From Candidatus Palauibacter rhopaloidicola (GTDB taxonomy: Bacteria > Gemmatimonadota > Gemmatimonadetes > Palauibacterales > Palauibacteraceae): a stretch of 64,000 nucleotides of DNA. The notes beneath the pieces are model-generated. The model made no database searches. It was not told the DNA's origin and saw only the letters and a list, made by a program, of their open reading frames with translations. Every line of letters starts with the position of its first letter. Position 1 is the first letter of the stretch. Shown here piece after piece: positions 50,041-58,742 of the stretch. Both the position numbers and the translations under genes were made by a program. The stretch lies in NCBI GenBank assembly GCA_026914155.1, contig JAPPGH010000024.1, forward strand, positions 124,001-188,000, written 5' to 3'.

Positions 50041-52052
50041 CAGCGGGCCGGGAGGGCGAACGCCTGCAGCTTCGAGTCGACCTGCCCGTCGGCGGAGGTG
50101 GCGACGACGACGAACTGGCGCCCGGACCGGGTGCGGTACGTCATCGGGTTGCCGCGCCCCAGCCCTTCGCCCAGGTCCCCCCGCCACAGGGTGGTTCCAT
50201 CGCGGACATCCATGGCCTCGAGCCACGGAGTGCCGCCCGCCAGGAAGACGATCCCGCCCGCCGTCGCCAGCGGCCCCGATGTCGTGCCGTGGCTCTGCGG
50301 CGTGCCCCCCATGGGCGGGAGGTCGAGTCCAGCGAGCGCCGGGTGCTCGCGGATCGCGGAGTCGTCCCCGAACGGGCGCTGCCACAGGTGGTCGCCCGTG
50401 TTGAGGTCGATCGCCGTGATCGTGCCGTAGGGCGGCTTGACGATCGGGAGCCCGCCGGCCACCGAGAGGGTGCTCGCGAAGTTCGGGAGGTAGTCCGCGT
50501 CCCCCTCCCCCGGCTCCGCCTCGGCGACACGGGCCAGGAAGGGATCGTCATACGCCTTCACGAACATGTGGGCGCGCTCGGGATCGATGGCCGCGCCTCC
50601 CCACCCCGCCCCGCCGATAAGGCCCGGCATCATGATCGTCCCCTCGACGGAGGGCGGGGTGAAGATCGGCCCGGTCCGGTGGCGGCGGAACACCTCCAGC
50701 GCCTCCGCGCGCAGTGCGGGCGTGAAGTCGATGAGGTCGTCTTCGGTAATCCCCTGGCGGGAGAACGGCGCGGGCCGCGTCGGGAACGGCTGGGTCGGCC
50801 ACGGCACCTCGCCGGGCACCGTGCTCTCCGGCACCGCGCGCTCCTCGACCGGCCACACCGGCTCGCCGGTCTCGCGGTCCAGCACGTAGGTGAACGCCGT
50901 CTTCCCCACCGCCACGACCGCGTCGATTTCGCGCCCGTCCACATTGATCGTCACGAGGGCGGGGGGCGCGGGCAGGTCGTAGTCCCACAGGCCGTGGTGA
51001 ACGGTCTGGAAGTGCCACACGCGCTCGCCCGTCCGCGCGTCCAGGCACACGAGCGATTCGGCGAACAGGTTCTGCCCCCGCCGGTGCCCGCCGTAGAAAT
51101 CGTTGTTCGGGGTGGAGACGGGCAGGTACAGGAGTCCCCGCTCGGGGTCCAGCGAGAACGGCGCCCACACGTTCGCCGAGCCGGTGTAGGACCAGGACTC
51201 GTCCTCCCACGTCTCGACCCCGTACTCCCCTTCCTTGGGGATGGTGTGGAAGGTCCAGCGCAGTTCGCCGGTGCGCGCGTCGAACGCCTGCACGTCGCCG
51301 GGCGGGTTGTGGCGGTAGATCCGGTTGTCCGGGACGCCGCTGCCCACGATGACGATGTCCTCGTACACGACGGCGGGAGAAGTGTTGGAGATGTGAAGCC
51401 GGTTCGCGTCCCAGGCGAGCCCTTCCGTCAGGTCAACCTCGCCTCCCTCCCCGAAATCGGGAATCGGCTCGCCGGTGGCGGCGTCGAGCGCGATCAGGCG
51501 CCAGCGCGAGTTGAGGAAGATCCGGCGCTCGCTTCCGTCGCTCCACTGCGCGATGCCGCGGTGACAGAAGCGACAGCCGCGGTGGAGGTTCCCCCACTCC
51601 CACGCCTTGGGATCGTAGCTCCAGAACTCCTCTCCCGTCTCCGCGTTCAGCGCGACCACCCGGCTGTAGGGGGTCGATAGCCACATCGTGTCGTTGATGA
51701 CGATCGGCGTCACCTCGAACGCGCCCGGCGCCACACGTTCGCCCTGGATGGGGCTTGCCGCGTCCGGAATCGGTTCCTCTCCCGTCTCCCACACCCAGGC
51801 CGCCTCCAACTCCGCGACGTTGGAGCGGTCGATGTCCGTCAGAGAGGAATACTTGAGGCCGCCCGGGTCGCCGCCGTACACCGGCCAGTCATCGCCCGCG
51901 TACGCCGTCAGCGGCTGCGAACGTTCGCCGGACCCGGCGGCGGTCTCGTCGCCGCCGCAGCCCGAGAGCACGGCCCCGAGCGCGAGCGTCAGGCATAGCG
52001 CGATCCGGCGCGCGCGGACCGGAGTCACGGGCCCGCCGTCAGCCTTGGTCAT
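50040..52052 (-). CDS. PQQ-dependent dehydrogenase lipoprotein
   Basis: The 670-residue protein has a lipoprotein signal (AVLSGC, Cys32) and a quinoprotein eight-blade propeller. Repeats have the ALDAATGEPIPDF or VVALNAETGEEFW pattern, and DWPVYGGDPGGLKYS opens the domain. It oxidises a sugar or alcohol in the periplasm using PQQ and passes electrons to the respiratory chain. No cytochrome domain is attached. A CRFCH motif near residue 158 looks like a heme-c CxxCH site and deserves checking. It overlaps the RidA gene by 14 bases and the SDR gene by one base. Confidence 0.85.
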   Translation of the reverse strand: MTKADGGPVTPVRARRIALCLTLALGAVLSGCGGDETAAGSGERSQPLTAYAGDDWPVYGGDPGGLKYSSLTDIDRSNVAELEAAWVWETGEEPIPDAASPIQGERVAPGAFEVTPIVINDTMWLSTPYSRVVALNAETGEEFWSYDPKAWEWGNLHRGCRFCHRGIAQWSDGSERRIFLNSRWRLIALDAATGEPIPDFGEGGEVDLTEGLAWDANRLHISNTSPAVVYEDIVIVGSGVPDNRIYRHNPPGDVQAFDARTGELRWTFHTIPKEGEYGVETWEDESWSYTGSANVWAPFSLDPERGLLYLPVSTPNNDFYGGHRRGQNLFAESLVCLDARTGERVWHFQTVHHGLWDYDLPAPPALVTINVDGREIDAVVAVGKTAFTYVLDRETGEPVWPVEERAVPESTVPGEVPWPTQPFPTRPAPFSRQGITEDDLIDFTPALRAEALEVFRRHRTGPIFTPPSVEGTIMMPGLIGGAGWGGAAIDPERAHMFVKAYDDPFLARVAEAEPGEGDADYLPNFASTLSVAGGLPIVKPPYGTITAIDLNTGDHLWQRPFGDDSAIREHPALAGLDLPPMGGTPQSHGTTSGPLATAGGIVFLAGGTPWLEAMDVRDGTTLWRGDLGEGLGRGNPMTYRTRSGRQFVVVATSADGQVDSKLQAFALPAR

Positions 52053-52533
52053 CGACCGCCGCGATCACCTTGACCTCGATCAGGACGCCCGGACTGTAGA
52101 GTTCGGTCACCCCCACCGCGGTCCAGGATGGAAGCTCGGGAAGGAACTCGTCCTTGACCTCGATGAAGGTGTCGATGTGGGCGTGCATGTCGAGGTGATA
52201 GGTGGTGATGTCGATCACCCGCTCGAGGCTCGACCCGGCCTCCTCGAGAACCTGGCCGATGCGGCGGAACGCGTTGCGAAACTGGGTGGCGGGATCGGGA
52301 TCGCGGTTCACGACACCTGCGAGGAATACGAGATCTCCCACCCGCACCGCATCCGAGTACAGGCCGTGCTCCGGAGGCGGGTCGGGAAAGCGCTCCTGCG
52401 CGGCGGCGGGCGCCGCACTCAGCGCCGGAAGCAAGGCGGCCAGGAGCAAGGCAACCGGCAGCGGCGCGGCCGGCGGCAAGGCGACCGGCATGATGAGGGC
52501 GGTGCGGCGGGTGGCGAAGGGTAGTCGGGGCAT
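52039..52533 (-). CDS. Exported RidA-family protein
   Basis: The 164-residue protein has an N-terminal hydrophobic stretch (about 20-45, ends APAAAQE) that looks like a signal peptide, then a RidA/YjgF fold (VRVGDLVFLAGVV, RVIDITTYHLD, WTAVGVTEL). Cytoplasmic RidA hydrolyses reactive enamines, and the Arg that does so in RidA seems absent here, since ELYSPGVLIEV lies where the Arg is expected. Such divergent Rid proteins have other or unknown roles. It is first in the operon with the PQQ enzyme. Confidence 0.75.
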   Translation of the reverse strand: MPRLPFATRRTALIMPVALPPAAPLPVALLLAALLPALSAAPAAAQERFPDPPPEHGLYSDAVRVGDLVFLAGVVNRDPDPATQFRNAFRRIGQVLEEAGSSLERVIDITTYHLDMHAHIDTFIEVKDEFLPELPSWTAVGVTELYSPGVLIEVKVIAAVDDQG

Positions 52534-52664
52534 GCGTCCTCCGGAATGTCGTCGGCAAACGAATCGCAGGGGCGGGAATCTGGGGAGCGCGACCGGATGC
52601 GGCGAGTCCGCCGCCGTCCGCGGCGTTCGGTCAGTCCCGGCGTTCGGTCTTTCCCGGGGTCAGG

Positions 52665-53498
52665 TCAGTCTCCGGCGATGAGTCCCGGGTTGTGCCGGCG
52701 GGCATAGTCCACGCAGGCCTCCCAGTCCGCTTCGTAGAAGGCCCGGGCGCGCGCGAGCTGCTCTCCGGTGAGGAGCGGGTCGGAACCAAGGAACTGCGCC
52801 GGCGCCACTCGTCCGAGCGCCACGCCGGCGTGCCAGGCGAGCCGTCGACCCCGGACGCGGAGCCACCGGAGGGCGGCGGGCCCGGGTTCTTCGCGCTGCT
52901 TCACCGGCCAGCGCCGGCCCACCTCGCGCAGGAATCGGTACTGCCGGTCGCGATAGGACCGGTTCGACGGGCGGAACGAGATCCGGGCCTCGTCATACGA
53001 CGCGCCCACGTAGTCGGCGATGGTCTGGACGAACCCCCGGGGATCTTCGATGAGTTGGTCGAAGAAGAGGACGAGGGGCCGATGCTCGAAGTGATCCTCG
53101 AGCACGCGGATGCGCTTGCGGAAGAGTGCCGAGGACCGGGGCCGGACGCCCTCGTCGCGCTCGAAGTCGATGAAGGCCTCGAACGGGACGTAGCGCAGTT
53201 CCTTGATCTCCCGGAGATACACCGACCGCAGCCACTCATCGTGGCGGCGCAGGACCAGGATCGGCCGGGCCGCCGGCGCCGCGCGCGCGAACCACTCCAC
53301 CGCGGGCGTCAACTCGCGGTAGCCGAGCTGCCGGGACACGAGAACGGGAAGATCTCCCCCTCGCCGCACCACGTTCGCGCTCTGCCGAAACCGGGTGCGC
53401 GGCACGTAACGCACGCCCCGGAAGTGCGGAAACACCCGTTCCTGCAGCCAGCGCGACGCCGCCCGCCCCGCCCCCACGTGGAAAAAGACCTCCGGCAT
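52665..53498 (-). CDS. Sulfotransferase-like protein
   Basis: The ATG at 53498 is used (GTG three codons upstream is possible; no strong ribosome site). The 277-residue protein has a sulfotransferase-like nucleotide loop (VGAGRAASRWLQE near residue 8) and a 3'-phosphate-binding segment (ILVLRRHDEWLRSVY near 75). It probably transfers sulfate from PAPS to a hydroxyl or amine. The acceptor is not known. The N-terminal loop is degenerate compared with classical sulfotransferases. Confidence 0.7.
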   Translation of the reverse strand: MPEVFFHVGAGRAASRWLQERVFPHFRGVRYVPRTRFRQSANVVRRGGDLPVLVSRQLGYRELTPAVEWFARAAPAARPILVLRRHDEWLRSVYLREIKELRYVPFEAFIDFERDEGVRPRSSALFRKRIRVLEDHFEHRPLVLFFDQLIEDPRGFVQTIADYVGASYDEARISFRPSNRSYRDRQYRFLREVGRRWPVKQREEPGPAALRWLRVRGRRLAWHAGVALGRVAPAQFLGSDPLLTGEQLARARAFYEADWEACVDYARRHNPGLIAGD

Positions 53499-53655
53499 CG
53501 GCTGCACTACCCGGAGCGGCGCGTCTTGAGCGCTGCGGCGTGTGAGGCTTTCATGGGTCGAACCTCGGCGTCGGGCGTCGGAGCCATGTGACGCCGCAAC
53601 TGATTCCGGCGTCTTCCGGACAGCATCCGGGAACCTAGTGTCGGGAGTGACGGAC

Positions 53656-54744
53656 ATGCATCACGGACGAGCGTTGGCGCTGGCCGTTCTGGTCGCGCTG
53701 CAACCGGTTGTCGTTCCCCTCGGTGTGGAGGGCCAGTCGATGGACGACTGCGACGGCCGGGCCTCCCTCCGGGTCTCGGTCGTGGACGAGTCCGGCTTCA
53801 TTCCGATCCCCGGAGCCACCGTGGTCCTGCGCTGGACGGACGCGGTGCGGCGACCGGTGCGGGAAAGCGCCGGCACGGACGGACAATTGCTTCTCTGCGC
53901 TCCGCGGGACGCGGGCGAGGCCACGCTCTGGGCCGAGTTCGGAGACGCATCCAGCCAGGAAGCCGTCGTGGCGCTCGAAGCGGGGATGCCGCACGACGTG
54001 GAGCTTCGGCTCCTGCTCTCGGAGGCCGGCACCGGACGGCTCGTGGGCCTTGTCCGCGACGCCGCTACGGAGGATCCCGTGGCCGCGGCGGCCGTGTCCA
54101 TCCTCGGCAACGCCGGCGAAGTCTCGAGCAATCGGCGGGGCCGCTTCGTCCTCACCGGCGTCCCCGTCGGCCGGCGCGAGATCGCCGTGCGCCACATCGG
54201 GTATGCGCCTTTCCGCCATTCGGTCGCGGTGGCCCGCGGTCACACGACCGAAATCGAGATCGGTCTCGTCCCGGAACCGGTGGAGTTGGAGCCGCTGGTC
54301 GCGACCGTCGTGCGGTCTCGCCGACTGGAAACCCAGGGCTTCTACGAGAGAAAATACTGGGGCGAACTGGTCGCAGGCGGCACGTTCTTCACGGCCGAGG
54401 ACATCGAGCGCCGAAGTCCCCTCCGGATCACGCAGATGGTCGCCGATATCCCGGGCATCCGACTCCGGAACTGCGGCGTGCGGCAGAACAGCTGCAGGCT
54501 GTACAACACCCGGATATCGGATATCTCTTCGACCGATGGCTGCCTGATGAACATCTACCTGGACGGCAGCCTCATCGTGCGCAGGGGTCGGATCGGGGGC
54601 GGTGACGTACCGAACATCAACGATTTCGTTCTTCCGATCGAGATCGCGGGCGTCGAAGTGTACCTGGGCCCCTCCGAGCTGCCGGCGGAGTTCGCCGGGC
54701 TGGAATCCCGCTGCGGCGTCGTCGTGATCTGGACGAAGTCGTGA
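53656..54744 (+). CDS. Plug-only CarboxypepD_reg protein, copy 2
   Basis: ATG 53656 has GGGAG nine bases upstream; the 400-residue track version is too long. The 362-residue protein has a signal peptide (ends GVEGQS), an Ig-like domain (about 30-125), a second carboxypeptidase-regulatory domain (about 130-210, RLVGLVRDAATEDPVAAAAV) and a plug-like region (about 230-360) ending CGVVVIWTKS, like copy 1. There is no barrel. The shared architecture with copy 1 suggests a small family of TonB-plug-like periplasmic proteins. Confidence 0.75.
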   Translation: MHHGRALALAVLVALQPVVVPLGVEGQSMDDCDGRASLRVSVVDESGFIPIPGATVVLRWTDAVRRPVRESAGTDGQLLLCAPRDAGEATLWAEFGDASSQEAVVALEAGMPHDVELRLLLSEAGTGRLVGLVRDAATEDPVAAAAVSILGNAGEVSSNRRGRFVLTGVPVGRREIAVRHIGYAPFRHSVAVARGHTTEIEIGLVPEPVELEPLVATVVRSRRLETQGFYERKYWGELVAGGTFFTAEDIERRSPLRITQMVADIPGIRLRNCGVRQNSCRLYNTRISDISSTDGCLMNIYLDGSLIVRRGRIGGGDVPNINDFVLPIEIAGVEVYLGPSELPAEFAGLESRCGVVVIWTKS

Positions 54745-54746
54745 GC

Positions 54747-56321
54747 TCAGCCCTCGCGCAGCGCGTCGAGGAACACGTCGCCGTACTGCTCGAGCTTGGC
54801 GGGGCCGATGCCGGGGACCCGCAGCATCTCCTCGGGCGAGGCCGGGCGCAGGTCGATCAGGTCCCACAGCACCTGGTCGCTGAACACGATGTAGGCGGGG
54901 ACGCCGCGCGCGTCCGCCAGTTCCTTCCGCAGCGTGCGGAGGCGCTGGAAGGTGGGGTCCGACGGCGACCGGTCGACGGCGGCGGCGGTGGCCCGCCCCG
55001 CGGCAACGCGGCCGCCCGCGCGTCCAGCCCGAGGCTTGCGCTTGAGCACGGGGAGCACGTCCACGAGATCCGTCACGCCGAGTCCCGTGCACACGTCGCA
55101 CGACTCGGCGCACGCCTCGAAGTCCTCTCCGAAGTAGGCGAGCAGCCCGCGGTGGCGGCACGCGTCGCGGTCCGCGAGCCGGAAGAGGTCGACGGCCGCC
55201 CGGCGCTTCGCCTCGCGCACCGTCGGATCGTCGATCTCGCCGAGGAACCGCTCGCGCACCTTCACGTCCGCCCACGAGTAGAAGAGCACGCAGTCGCTGG
55301 GCAGCCCGTCCCGCCCGGCCCGTCCGATCTCCTGGTACCACGACTCGATGTCCGACGGCATGTCGCGGTGGATGACGAAGCGCACGTTGGATTTGTCGAT
55401 TCCCATCCCGAAGGCGATCGTCGCCACGACCACGTCGACCTCGTCGCGGGCGAACGCGTCCTGATGCTCGGCCCGCGCATCGTCGTCGAGTCCCGCGTGG
55501 TACGGGACCGCGTCGACGCCCTCGCGCCGCAGGAACTCCGCCATCTGTTCCACGGACTTTCGCGAGAGACAGTAGACGATCCCGCTCTCCCCCCGGTGCC
55601 GGCGGATGAGCCCCAGAATCTCGGCCCGCGTATTCCCCTCCCCCTTTTTCCGGCAGACGACGCGGAGGTTCGAGCGAAAGAAGGAACCCTTGTATCCCTC
55701 GGGCTTTCTCATCCCCAACTGTCGAATGATGTCGGCCGCGACCCGGCGGGTGGCGGTCGCGGTGAGCGCGAGGATCGGCAACCCGTTCCCTCCCGCGCCT
55801 TGGTCGAGAATCTCGTCCCGCAGTCCCTGAAGCGCCCGGTAGGACGGGCGAAAGTCGTGTCCCCATTGCGAAATACAGTGCGCCTCGTCGACGACGATCA
55901 GGGAGAGCGGCGCGTGACGCAGGCGCTGCCGCATGTGCGGCCCCAGCGCCTCCGGCGCCAGGTAGACGAGTTCATAGTCCCCGCGCTCGAACCCCCGCAG
56001 CCGGCGCCGGCGCTCGTCCGCCGCGAGCGACGAGTTGATCGCCGTGGCCCGGAACCCGAGGTCGAGGAGGGCGTCGACCTGGTCCTTCATCAGGCTGATG
56101 AGGGGCGAGAGGACGACGACCGTCCCCGGCATGAGCCGCGCCGGAATCTGGAAGGTGAGCGACTTCCCCGCCCCGGTGGGCATGACGCCGATGCAGTCTC
56201 GCCCCGCCAGCACCGCGTCGATGATGTGCGCCTGACCGGGCCGAAATTCGTCGTAGCCGAACACGTCGCGGAGGACGGATTCCGGGTGGGGGGCGCGCGG
56301 CTCGATCATCGTTCGCAACAT
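54747..56321 (-). CDS. recQ: RecQ-type DNA helicase
   Basis: The 524-residue protein has Walker A MPTGAGKS (47-54), DEAH, the second helicase domain (GMGIDKSNVRFVIH) with a zinc-binding Cys group (CRHRGLLAYFGEDF then CAESCDVC), and a C-terminal HRDC-like domain (about 445-520). RecQ unwinds DNA 3' to 5' during repair and recombination. It is shorter than E. coli RecQ because the winged-helix region is reduced or absent. The ATG codons at 56321 and 56309 are both possible starts. Confidence 0.92.
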   Translation of the reverse strand: MLRTMIEPRAPHPESVLRDVFGYDEFRPGQAHIIDAVLAGRDCIGVMPTGAGKSLTFQIPARLMPGTVVVLSPLISLMKDQVDALLDLGFRATAINSSLAADERRRRLRGFERGDYELVYLAPEALGPHMRQRLRHAPLSLIVVDEAHCISQWGHDFRPSYRALQGLRDEILDQGAGGNGLPILALTATATRRVAADIIRQLGMRKPEGYKGSFFRSNLRVVCRKKGEGNTRAEILGLIRRHRGESGIVYCLSRKSVEQMAEFLRREGVDAVPYHAGLDDDARAEHQDAFARDEVDVVVATIAFGMGIDKSNVRFVIHRDMPSDIESWYQEIGRAGRDGLPSDCVLFYSWADVKVRERFLGEIDDPTVREAKRRAAVDLFRLADRDACRHRGLLAYFGEDFEACAESCDVCTGLGVTDLVDVLPVLKRKPRAGRAGGRVAAGRATAAAVDRSPSDPTFQRLRTLRKELADARGVPAYIVFSDQVLWDLIDLRPASPEEMLRVPGIGPAKLEQYGDVFLDALREG

Positions 56322-56342
56322 ACCACGGATATCCGCCCCCGG

Positions 56343-56361
56343 CTCAACGGAACCTCAACGG
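56343..56361. promoter_or_regulatory. Paired CTCAACGG direct repeats between divergent genes
   Basis: CTCAACGG occurs twice, three bases apart, in the 127-base region between recQ and the first TlpA-like gene. Spacing of one helical turn (11 bases) suits a direct-repeat operator, though no regulator is known. Confidence 0.35.
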
Positions 56362-56448
56362 CGGAAAACCCTTTTCGTCATGTCAACGTCCTTACAGGTT
56401 GAGAGGCTCAGCCTGCGGCTGTCTCTGCCCCTGCCCCGGAGGTGTGCG

Positions 56449-58695
56449 ATGTCGACGCGTTCCCCCCGATCCGGCCCGAACGTCGGACCTTTTCTTCCGC
56501 TCGTCGTGTTTGCGGGCGCCCTGCTCGGAGCGTGCGGGGACGGCGCCGCTCCGCCCGACTACACGGCCGAAGAACTTGCGGCGGCGAAGCAGGAGCTTCG
56601 CGATCATGCCCGGCTGCGCACCTTCGAGGCCGGCAAGCTGTTCGGCGAAGAGTGGGTCGCCCGCGCTCCGAACGACGCGGAGCTCCGCGGGCTCTACGCC
56701 TATCAGCTCGTGGGCTGGGGAATGGCCAGGGAAGTCCGCGAGCAGGCCGACGCCATTCTCGCCGAAGATTCCGGGAATCCGTGGGGCATCTACGCCAAGG
56801 CCTACGCGCACCTCCTCGACGGTGAATCGAACCTCGCCGTCGAAACCGTGCGGAAGGCGTGGGAGGCTTCGCCGCAGCCGGAGTTCGCCTTCCTGTACCT
56901 GCGGGCGCTGGCGCCGGTCGATTTCCACGCGGCGCGGGAGTTGCTGGAGTCGTTCGACGAAGAGACCCGCGCCTGGCCGGAGGTCCTGCGAATGAAGGCC
57001 CTGATCGAGTCGCAGGCCCGCTACACGCTGGGCGATCCGACGTGGGCGGACACCACCCGCGCGACGTTGACGGAACTCATCGAGCGGTTCCCGAACCACG
57101 TCATCGGATACACGAGGCTGGCCAACGAGGCGTACCAGGCCCGCCGCATGGACGAGTGGACGACGCTCATGGAGACGGCGCTCGAGCTCGCGCCGGGGTC
57201 GGGGGAAGTGCGGAGCCAGCACTGGAGGGGGTTGTGGCAGTCCGAACTCCTTCCCGCGGAGGAACGGCAGGCGGCGGTGGAAGCGAGCATGTCGGCATAT
57301 CGGGAGGCGAGTCCCGAAACCGTGGAAGGCCTGCAGACGATGGCCTCCACGTACCGGCAGATGGAAGACGAAGAGCGGGCTGCGGAACTGGAGGCCCGAA
57401 TCGTTGAGAGCGACCCGGGCAGCTATCACGCGATGGTCGTCTACCTGGAGGAGACCCGCAGGGCGAGCAGAAAGCAACAGGAGATGTGGCAGGCGCACGG
57501 CGTGGACTCGCCGGAGTATCGCGCCGAACTCCCCGTGGTTCGCGATGCGGCGTACCGCTACCTGGAACGCCCGCTCTACAGCGACCGCTTCCACGGCGGC
57601 GTCTATCTCGATCTCTACTCGGCGCTCGAGGCGATGGACCCGATCCCGGCCGAAGAGTTGGCCGAGGCGATCCGGGGACTTGCGAAGTACGAGCGTCTCA
57701 ATCCCTACTTCACGTTCGGGCAGGCCCCGCTTGCGATGATCGATCACACGCCCTACGCGCTCGAGGCGGTCGACATCGTACGCGAGGGCATGCCCGTCAT
57801 GATGGAGCGATTGAACGAGTCGCGAGACCGCTTCGACACGGAAGGCGAGTGGGATCAACAACTCCGCGGCTACCTCACCGGCACGTACGACGTGATCGGG
57901 TGGGCCCACTTCAAGGCCGGCCGCGTGGAGGATGGGCGTCACACCCTCGAACGTGCGCTGGCGATTTCCGAGGGCTCCCGCAACGTCCGCTACCACCTGG
58001 GGCAGGTCTACGAGCACCTGGCCGCGGAAGCGGAGGAAACCGGAGACACGGGGGCGGCCAACAACTGGCTGGACCAGGCGGAGGATTCCTATATCGCGGG
58101 ATTCGGGGCTGCCCGCGGCGAGAACCCCAACGAGGCCGCGCTCGAAGCGCTCTATGAGAGCCGGAACGGGAGCCGCGAGGGGATCGAGGAGTACCTCGCG
58201 ACGCTGGACGAGCGGGACCGGATCCGGCGGCGCGACCGCATCCTCGAGTCGCGGGTGGAGGCGGCGGGGACGTACGAACCGTTCACGCTCGCGCGGCTGG
58301 ACGGCGAGCTGGTCGACTCGGCCGACCTCGAGGGGAAGATCGCCGTGCTGCACTTCTGGGGGACGTGGTGCGGGCCGTGCATCGTCGAGATGCCGGAATA
58401 CCAGAAGTTCGACGAACGCTACCGGGACGACGCCGAGGTCGCCGTGATCTCGATCAGCAACGACCGCACGAACGACGTGATCGAGGACTACCTGGCGAAG
58501 AACGACTTCGACTTCACCGTGCTGGTGGACGACGACTACGTGACCCGTGCAGGAGTGAGCGCCTGGCCCACGACCTGGTTCGTCGACCGCGAGGGCTACA
58601 TCCAGTTCGTGAAGATCGGCACCGCCCTGAAGCTCGACGAGGAGTTCTCCTGGCGCGTGGAGGCGCTCCGCGAAGCGACGACCGGCAGCCCCTGA
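56449..58695 (+). CDS. TPR-TlpA lipoprotein, copy 1
   Basis: The ATG at 56449 has CCGGAGG before it; the track start is too long. The 748-residue protein has a lipoprotein signal (LLGAC, Cys29), a long helical repeat region with TPR-like units (about 50-590), and a C-terminal thioredoxin-fold domain with WCGPC near residue 640, like TlpA/ResA. It probably reduces or isomerises disulfides in the periplasm, with the TPR part binding a client. A near-copy follows directly. Confidence 0.85.
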   Translation: MSTRSPRSGPNVGPFLPLVVFAGALLGACGDGAAPPDYTAEELAAAKQELRDHARLRTFEAGKLFGEEWVARAPNDAELRGLYAYQLVGWGMAREVREQADAILAEDSGNPWGIYAKAYAHLLDGESNLAVETVRKAWEASPQPEFAFLYLRALAPVDFHAARELLESFDEETRAWPEVLRMKALIESQARYTLGDPTWADTTRATLTELIERFPNHVIGYTRLANEAYQARRMDEWTTLMETALELAPGSGEVRSQHWRGLWQSELLPAEERQAAVEASMSAYREASPETVEGLQTMASTYRQMEDEERAAELEARIVESDPGSYHAMVVYLEETRRASRKQQEMWQAHGVDSPEYRAELPVVRDAAYRYLERPLYSDRFHGGVYLDLYSALEAMDPIPAEELAEAIRGLAKYERLNPYFTFGQAPLAMIDHTPYALEAVDIVREGMPVMMERLNESRDRFDTEGEWDQQLRGYLTGTYDVIGWAHFKAGRVEDGRHTLERALAISEGSRNVRYHLGQVYEHLAAEAEETGDTGAANNWLDQAEDSYIAGFGAARGENPNEAALEALYESRNGSREGIEEYLATLDERDRIRRRDRILESRVEAAGTYEPFTLARLDGELVDSADLEGKIAVLHFWGTWCGPCIVEMPEYQKFDERYRDDAEVAVISISNDRTNDVIEDYLAKNDFDFTVLVDDDYVTRAGVSAWPTTWFVDREGYIQFVKIGTALKLDEEFSWRVEALREATTGSP

Positions 58696-58742
58696 CCGGG
58701 AGGCGACGGACAGCGGAGACCCACGAACCCCGGAGGTACAGC

